A stretch of 64,000 nucleotides of DNA from Dromiciops gliroides (lineage: Eukaryota > Chordata > Mammalia > Microbiotheria > Microbiotheriidae): positions 76,143,327 to 76,207,326 of the forward strand of contig NC_057861.1 in assembly GCF_019393635.1 (NCBI RefSeq). The letters are read 5' to 3'. The notes under the pieces were generated by a model, which did not search any database, was not told the origin of the DNA, and saw nothing but the letters and a program-made list of their open reading frames with translations. Of this stretch, positions 55,741 through 64,000 are shown piece after piece. Positions within the stretch are counted from its first letter, which is position 1; every line of letters starts with the position of its first letter. Position numbers and translations under genes: made by a program.

Positions 55741-56770
55741 CCCCCTCTCCTCTCCCCTCTACTCTTTGCCCCCTCCCCCCTCCCGTCTGTTTCTCCCCAT
55801 TTCCCCCCTTCCCTCCCCTCCCCTCCCGTCTGTTTCTCCCCATCTCCCCCCTCCCTTCCCCTCCCCTCTGCTCTTTGCCCCCTCCCCCTCCCGTCTGTTT
55901 CTCCCCATCTCCCCCCTCCCTTCCCCTCCCCTCTGCTCTTTGCCCCCTCCCCCTCCCGTCTGTTTCTCCCCATCTCCCCCTTCTCCTCCCGTCTGTTTCT
56001 CCCCATCTCCCCTCTCCCTTCCCCTCCCCTCTGCTCTTTGCCTCCTCCCTCTCCCGTCCGTCTCTCCCCCCTCCTTTCCCGTCTGCTCTTTGCCCCGTCC
56101 CCCTCCGGTCTGTCTCTCCCTATCTCTCCCTCCTATCTCCCCTCCCCGCTTTGCCGCCTCCCTCGGACAGTCCTCTCTCTTCCCCTTCCCGTCTGTCTCT
56201 CCACATCTTCCCCCTTACTCTCCCCTCCCCTCTGCTCTTTGCCCCTCCCCCTCCCGTGTCCTCCCTTCCCCTCCCGTCGGTCTCTCCCCATCTCCCCCTC
56301 CTATCGCCCTTCTCCTCTCCCCCTGCTCCCAGTGCCCCCCTTCTCGACCTGTCGGTCTCTCTCCATTTCCCCCCTCCTATCTGCCCTCCTCTCTTCCTTC
56401 TCCCCTGTTACCTGTCTCCTCCTTCCCCTATCTCCCCTCCTCTTCCTCCCCCTCTTGTCTTTCCTCCCCCATCCCTCCTCAGTCTCCCCCTTCTCTTTCT
56501 TCCCCCCTCCCTCCTGTCTTTTCCCTATACCTTCTCCTCCTCCCTTATTTCTACTCCCTTCCCCATATTTGTAACCTCCTTTTCCCCCTTCTCTAACTCC
56601 TTTCTTCCTTTTCCCCTACCCTTCCTTTGATCCCTCTGTCCACCTCCCCTCTTGCCCTTCCTCCTGCCGCCTCATAGTCATCCCCCTTTCTCCTCTTCTA
56701 CACTCTCCCTGCATTTCCTTCCCCACTTTTCCCCGTCCCCTCCAGCTACCTGGGCTCCTCCCTTCTGCTA
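55735..56770. repeat. Polypyrimidine minisatellite at the start of GRINA intron 1
   Basis: About 1 kb is overwhelmingly C and T on the plus strand. The best-preserved part (55760-56010) repeats a unit of about 65 bases with the phrase GTCTGTTTCTCCCCAT, which recurs at spacings near 43, 65, 65 and 33. Later units are diverged. It begins about 80 bases after the exon 1 donor. Confidence 0.9.
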
Positions 56771-57469
56771 CAATCTCCCTTGCACAGACTGCAGGCTTTG
56801 GCCTCAAAGACTCCTTTCGCTTTCCTGCCGTTCAACAATCTCAAACCCTGATGTTTCAACCACAGTAGAGTTGGGGATGGGGGGGGGGTGGGGTGCAGAC
56901 TGGGCTTCCAGAGGCAGATGGAGGGGGGTGGGCAGCCTCTGCGGCAAGGGTTGGCTTCCGTTTTGGGCCTTTGGCCCCATCCTCCTTAACCCCTTCTTCC
57001 TGGACCTCCCTGGTCCCTCCTCGACTCTTGTCCCTAATATTTTCCACCTTGCCTGGGTCTCTTCCCCAGGGACTGTGCTTTCAGGGGCAATATAAATTAG
57101 AATCCTCTTTGCTGGAAAGGGTCAGAAATCAGGAACATAGGCCTTTGCCCCTTCTGTACCTCAGTCCCTTACCCACAGATGCTGTGAGGATTTCTGAGGC
57201 TGGAAATAGCCCCAATAGCCCCATTAGCCCCGCCCTCCTAAAGCTGCTTAAAGCAAGGAAAGAAGGCGTGAGGGTAGGCTGGCTGTCCCCAGAGCTTGGG
57301 CCTCGGGGCCCGGCTTCCCTACTCCTTCCATTTCTCTCTGGCATCCAAATGCCAAAAGAAATCCAAGGCTTTAACCTCTATAAGATGGGACACTGGGCAG
57401 AGCAGTCACCTAGGCCAAAGTAGCGCCAACCCCTTCCTCCCCCACCCCTTAGTGACTTGACTGAAAGAG

Positions 57470-57645
57470 GCCCCAGAGGTCATCTAGTCAATCCATTTCC
57501 TCTTCCCTTCCCCCATTTTACAGATGAGTTCACCTTACAAGGTGAATTAACTTGCTTGAGGTCATCTCCACAGCTAGTTAGTGGGGACTGGATCCCTAGT
57601 CCCCTCACTCTCAGGCTAGGGCTTTTCGTTCCTGCCGAGAGGCTG
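57470..57645 (-). mobile_element. MIR-type CORE-SINE in GRINA intron 1
   Basis: It contains the antisense MIR landmarks: a TTTTACAGATGA-like stretch, a CTTGCTTGAGGTCA core and a CAGCTAGTTAGT segment. It is strongly diverged. Confidence 0.55.
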
Positions 57646-57882
57646 TCCACTGCCCTGACTTCACCTCTGTAAATATGGGATGGAGGGGGCACTAGCTGTG
57701 TGCCCGTGTGTCATTCCTTCCCTTTTGTTCTGGGAAGGCACAGGACCAGAGTTCTTTCTGTCATTAAGGATAGGGGTGAGGGGGGGTGGGTGGTTGTTCT
57801 GTTTTTTTGGTGTGCTTCCTTTCAGCACTGGAATCCACAGAGCCTCTTTTAAAAGGCCCAGAACACCTGCGAGTCCTCCTGA

Positions 57883-60136
<2,254 letters not shown>

Positions 60137-60810
60137 CCCTGCCTAGCCACCCACCCCACTCTCTCTTCCTTCTTTCCTTCTCTGTTTTCTCCTTCCCCCT
60201 TTCTCTAAACTCTCTCCCAACCCCCTTCCCTCTTCCCTCCCCTCTTCCCTCTCTAACCTCTCTTCCCTCTTCCCTTCTCTTTTCTCTCTCTCCTCAAGTC
60301 TGGGTGCTGCTGCCTCATGGGCAAGGGGCAAGGCAGTCTGTGCTCTTCCCCTTCTCCTTCCCTAGGGCTGAGGCTGAGGCTCAGGGAGCCCCCTCCCCCT
60401 GTATATAATTGTGCATATATTTATGTTCAAACCATAGCTGAGACTGTGGTGGCCCTGTCCGTGTCCCCAGCACGGCCTCACCCAATTCCAGAGCTTGAGG
60501 GGAAGGGACTGACTGAGCCAGGCTCCCTCTCCTTTTACCATGCTGCATGAGCCCTGCCCTCTGACCCTGCCTATTCCCTAAGGTAGGGGCAGGTTTCAGG
60601 CTTTAAGGAAGAGGAATGAGCCCAAGGTCTGAGGGTGCACGTCTTCCTTCAGCACTCCCACCCACTCACCCCTTCAGCCTGGCCCAGAGCAGCCTCTTCC
60701 TCCTCCCTTGTCCCCCTGCCCTCCTTTGGGGGAGGAGAATGCCCCTCCCCTTGGACTGAGCATAGAGGGGAGGGGGGGACTGGATGTGTTTCAACCCTCC
60801 AGCTACTGTC

Positions 60811-60827
60811 AATAAAGCTCTAATAAA
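60811..60827 (+). terminator. GRINA polyadenylation signals
   Basis: AATAAA occurs at 60811-60816 and again at 60822-60827, followed by a TG/T-rich downstream segment. This closes a 3' UTR of about 700 bases. Confidence 0.85.
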
Positions 60828-60849
60828 TGTGATCCTCTCTTTTTCCTCT

Positions 60850-62575
60850 TTTCTGGCCTATGCCATAACAGGGCTTGGGAAGTCCTTTGCTTGGTTCAGA
60901 GCGGCGTAGTCCATTATGGGGAGTGGTGGTCATACTCTGCTTCTATTCCCTCCTCTCTCCAGGGACCAGAGGTCCCTGGAAAATTCTGTGCTTCCAAATC
61001 AGAGGCTTGTGTTGGCAAAATCCAGGACCAGGGTGACCAGAGCTGGGAGAGAGAATCCCAGTGGCACGCAGTGGTGAGCGCAGGTTGGAAGCTTTGCAGT
61101 TCACACAATATTGGGGGGGGTAGTTGTGTTAAAATAACACTTGTAGGATTCTAGTAGGGGAACCTGGTGCCTTGGTGATGTTAGGTGCCAGGCCTACTTT
61201 GTCCAAGCAGGCCTGAGCCCTGTGACGCAAGGCCCTGGGATCTCCAGGGGGCACAGAGAGGAGGCAGAACCCTCAACTTGGAGGAAGCAGTCCCTGTCCT
61301 TAAGCCCCCAGCTGGGCTTAGAGAGGAATTCCCTACTCCTCATACAATTGATTACATATTTACTGAGCATGCCCTGTGAAAGGGCTCATGCTATGCTATT
61401 TCTGGGATTGTGAGGACACAGAGAGACATGAGCTAGTCCCTGGGAGCTTCATCTAGTCAGGGGAGAGGTGAGGTTGATGCATGCAGAATCCAATATTTCC
61501 ATAGCATTTTAAGGCTGTATATTTTCCTCACAACAGTCCAGTGGTTCAAGTTATAGAAGCGACTCCATGTTGTGGATAAAGGAAACTGAGGCTCAGGGAG
61601 GAGGAAAGATTTTTCTTTCTCCAGCAATTACAGAAAACAAGACTCTTTCCAGAAGATAATTAGTTCCCAACTACCCTCTCCAGTATTGGACACCCCTGTC
61701 CTTGTGCCCGGGACATAATGGCTCAGCAAGAGGAGGAGGGAAAGCTGCTAGCATATTCCACATTCCTTGTTAGCACTGCCAGATCCTCCCTCTGCTACCC
61801 TCATCAGTCAGTAACCTCTCCCCCTCTGAGGTTTCACCCAATTCTTCCTGCTCCAGGTCTTTGTTGCTGTGATCTACTGGACTCTTCTTTTTCAGTTCAG
61901 TTCAGGGAGCACAGGGTCTATTAAGTGCCATGTAAGGTATTGGGGATGCAAAGAAAAAATGAAAAACAAAACCTGATCCCTGCCCTCTACTGGACTTAGA
62001 TTCTAATGGGAAATAACCTCGAAATAGACAACTGCAAGGAAATTTGAGTCCAGAGAGTACTAGCAAGTAGGGAGAGCGGGAAAGGTTCAAGACAGGGCAC
62101 CTGAGGGGCATGGGAGGAGAGAAGGAAGGAAACTTGTTCAGTGCCTGCTGTGTGCCAGGTCCCCTGCTAAGCACTTTACAAATGGCTCATTTGATCTTTG
62201 CAACAGTCCTGGGAAGTAGGTGCTATTCTATGACAGGTAAAACTACAGGGGTTGACCTTTCTAAGGTTCAGTATCCCAAACTTACCTCATAATTCCCATC
62301 TCCATTTTATAGTTGAGGAAACTGAGGCAGTGAGAGGTTAAGTGACTTAGGACCAGGATCACAGAGCCAAGTAAATGTCTGGGGCTGCATGTAAATGCGG
62401 ATTTTCCCAACTCCAGGTCCAGCATTCTATCCTTTGCCACAACTAGATGTTAGTGGGATGGAAGTGGAGGATCCAGAGAGGTAAAAGATGAGGACAAATG
62501 GGCATGGCAAGGAGCCAGTGAAGAGGTATGGCTAAAGGAGATGGAATTCTAAATTGGGTGAGCAGGGTTGGGTGA
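60850..62575. other. Intergenic sequence downstream of GRINA with old MIR/L2
   Basis: Unrecognised to about 61340. Then an L2-like piece, antisense MIRs at 61490-61625 and 62130-62445, and an L2 piece at 61910-62030. No exon of a further gene was recognised. Confidence 0.45.
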
Positions 62576-62579
62576 GCGG

Positions 62580-64000
62580 ATTAATGTCAATTAAATCTGA
62601 AAAAGTCATGCTTTCTGATGCCCTGACCTCTGCTTTCTTCTCCAACCTCAGCCCAATAGTTAGTCCTGCTCGGAAATCCATGGTCCCCTTTCTTGCCAAA
62701 TGTCGAGCCCCAATTATTCCCACCATCTTCCTCCTCTACTCCTACTCACGAGCTGCTAAATGCAGCTGGAGGAAGCCTCACAACTCTGCTGAGTAGGCCC
62801 ATTACAAATTCATGGTATTCCACGTCATCTGGGCCATCCCTTGAGCATTCCTCCTTGATGGATCCCCTGTCTCACTCCCCACAGAAATGATTCCCACACT
62901 TCTCCCTCCTCCCCCTCTCAGCTAAGGACTTTACCCTTTCCTGAGAAAATTGAGGCCAACTGATAGGAGCTCCCTCATCTGCTACATTCTTCATCTGAAA
63001 ACCCCTTGATGCCATCTTCCACTTTCTCAATCAGTCTAGTCATGACAGTGGTGGTCCTTGTCCCGGCTAACCCTCCTGTTTTCTCCTCAAGCATCTTCAG
63101 TCATCCCCTCACCCCTCTCCTTTCCTTCTTGCCTCTCTTATCCTTAAAAAACCTTAACTGTTCCCTCAGACAATCCTGCTACATGTATCTCACCTCCTTT
63201 TCTCAGCCAAACTCCTTGAAAAAGATGCCTATACTTGCTGCTTCCCCTTCATTTCCTCTTGCTGACTCCTCAGTCCTTTGTGGAATGACTTCCAAGCTCA
63301 TCCCCAAACTGGAAATGCTATTTCCGCCCCACCCCAAATTACCAGTGATCTCTCTCTTTTTTTGTGGGGCAATGAGGGTTAAGTGACTTGCCCAGGGTCA
63401 CATAGCTAGTAAGTGTCAAGTGTCTGAGGCTGGATTTGAACTCAGGTCCTCCTGAGTCCAGGGCCGGTGCTTTATCCACTTCGCCACCTAGCTGCCCCAC
63501 CAGTGATCTCTTAATGGCTAATTCTGACAGCATCTCTGGCCTCAACCTTTTGGACATATATGCTGCATTTCACGCTCTGATCATCCTGACTACTCTCTCT
63601 GGTCTCTTCTAGTTCTGACTATTCCTCAGTCTCTTCTGATGTCATGCCCTGTAACTGTGAGTGTTCCTCATGGTTCTATTTTGGACCTTTTCTCCTTCCA
63701 GGGCTTAGCATGGTGCTTGGTACATAGTAAACATTTAACAAATGCTTGTTGCCTGACTGCACTTTCTTGGTAACCTCATTAGTTCCCATCAGTTTCAACA
63801 ATTGCCTCTATGAAGATGACTTCCCAGTTCCACAAATCCAGTCTCTGCCAAGCTTCAGCCCTGCATTACTGCCAATAGCCCACTGGACGTTTTAAATTAG
63901 CTCACAACTCAGCAAGCTCCAAACTGAACTCATTACCTCTCCCACACCAAACTTTTCCATCTTCCAAAAGTTCCCTATTTCTGTCTAGACATCACCATCT
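62580..64000 (+). mobile_element. L2/CR1-clade LINE, sense, continuing past the window
   Basis: The part from about 63640 aligns by eye with the RT region seen in antisense at 18735-20100 (GTAACCTCATTAGTTCCCATC; CCAAACTGAACTCATTACC). The 5' part is upstream LINE-like sequence with broken frames. Confidence 0.65.
63357..63500 (-). mobile_element. Marsupial SINE nested in L2-clade LINE
   Basis: Complete antisense copy; ACCAGTGATCTCT duplications flank it. Confidence 0.94.

Noticed and set aside
55052-56006. Minus-strand Arg/Gly/Glu-rich open frames up to 263 codons
   Set aside because: Mirror of the same GC/pyrimidine-rich DNA over the GRINA promoter and intron 1; composition artefact.
55654-56630. 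Overlapping 250-312-codon open frames rich in Pro/Ser/Leu
   Set aside because: All forward frames are open because the polypyrimidine minisatellite contains almost no purines and hence few stop codons; no family resemblance.

Overview
This window is nuclear DNA from a marsupial, most likely an Australidelphian such as a dasyurid. The evidence is more than 35 copies of one tRNA-derived marsupial SINE. These sit among L1 3' ends, L2/CR1-clade LINE pieces, MIR/THER CORE-SINEs and RTE-type tails. The species call is an inference from repeat style; the marsupial call is firm.

Two protein-coding genes are supported exon by exon. PARP10 lies on the minus strand (coding span 31308-42595, 10 coding exons, 941 codons). 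GRINA/TMBIM3 lies on the plus strand (start codon 58096, stop 60134-60136, 6 coding exons plus a 5' UTR exon ending at 55653, 354 codons). They are head to head and about 13 kb apart, the same neighbourhood as human 8q24.3 (PLEC-PARP10-GRINA). All splice junctions have GT-AG ends and compatible phases, so both genes look intact.

Layout: 1-31 kb is repeat-dense sequence with no recognised exon. PLEC would be expected on this side, but I could not find any of it. PARP10 fills 31.3-42.7 kb. Intron 4 (exons 4-5) is packed with SINEs and LINE pieces, and intron 8 (exons 8-9) carries a 30-bp-unit minisatellite. A compact CpG-rich promoter with IRF-type sites and an upstream ORF sits at 42.6-42.74 kb. 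The 43-55 kb interval is mostly old L2-clade LINE sequence interrupted by SINEs, an L1, and a U6 pseudogene. GRINA begins in a CpG island with a perfect CRE palindrome at 55.31 kb. Its first intron opens with about 1 kb of almost pure pyrimidine, tandemly repeated sequence. Beyond 60.85 kb is intergenic sequence ending in a plus-strand L2-clade fragment.

PARP10 is a mono-ADP-ribosyltransferase linked to interferon responses and PCNA. GRINA is a seven-pass membrane protein that tempers ER calcium release and apoptosis. Nothing in the sequence shows them working in one pathway; they share only a location. I found no CRISPR, operon or prokaryote-type system, and no convincing new gene. The most interesting signals are regulatory and repeat-structural: the PARP10 ISRE/uORF pair, the GRINA pyrimidine minisatellite, the CTCF-like core in the SINE head, and an unclassified repeat present as two copies.
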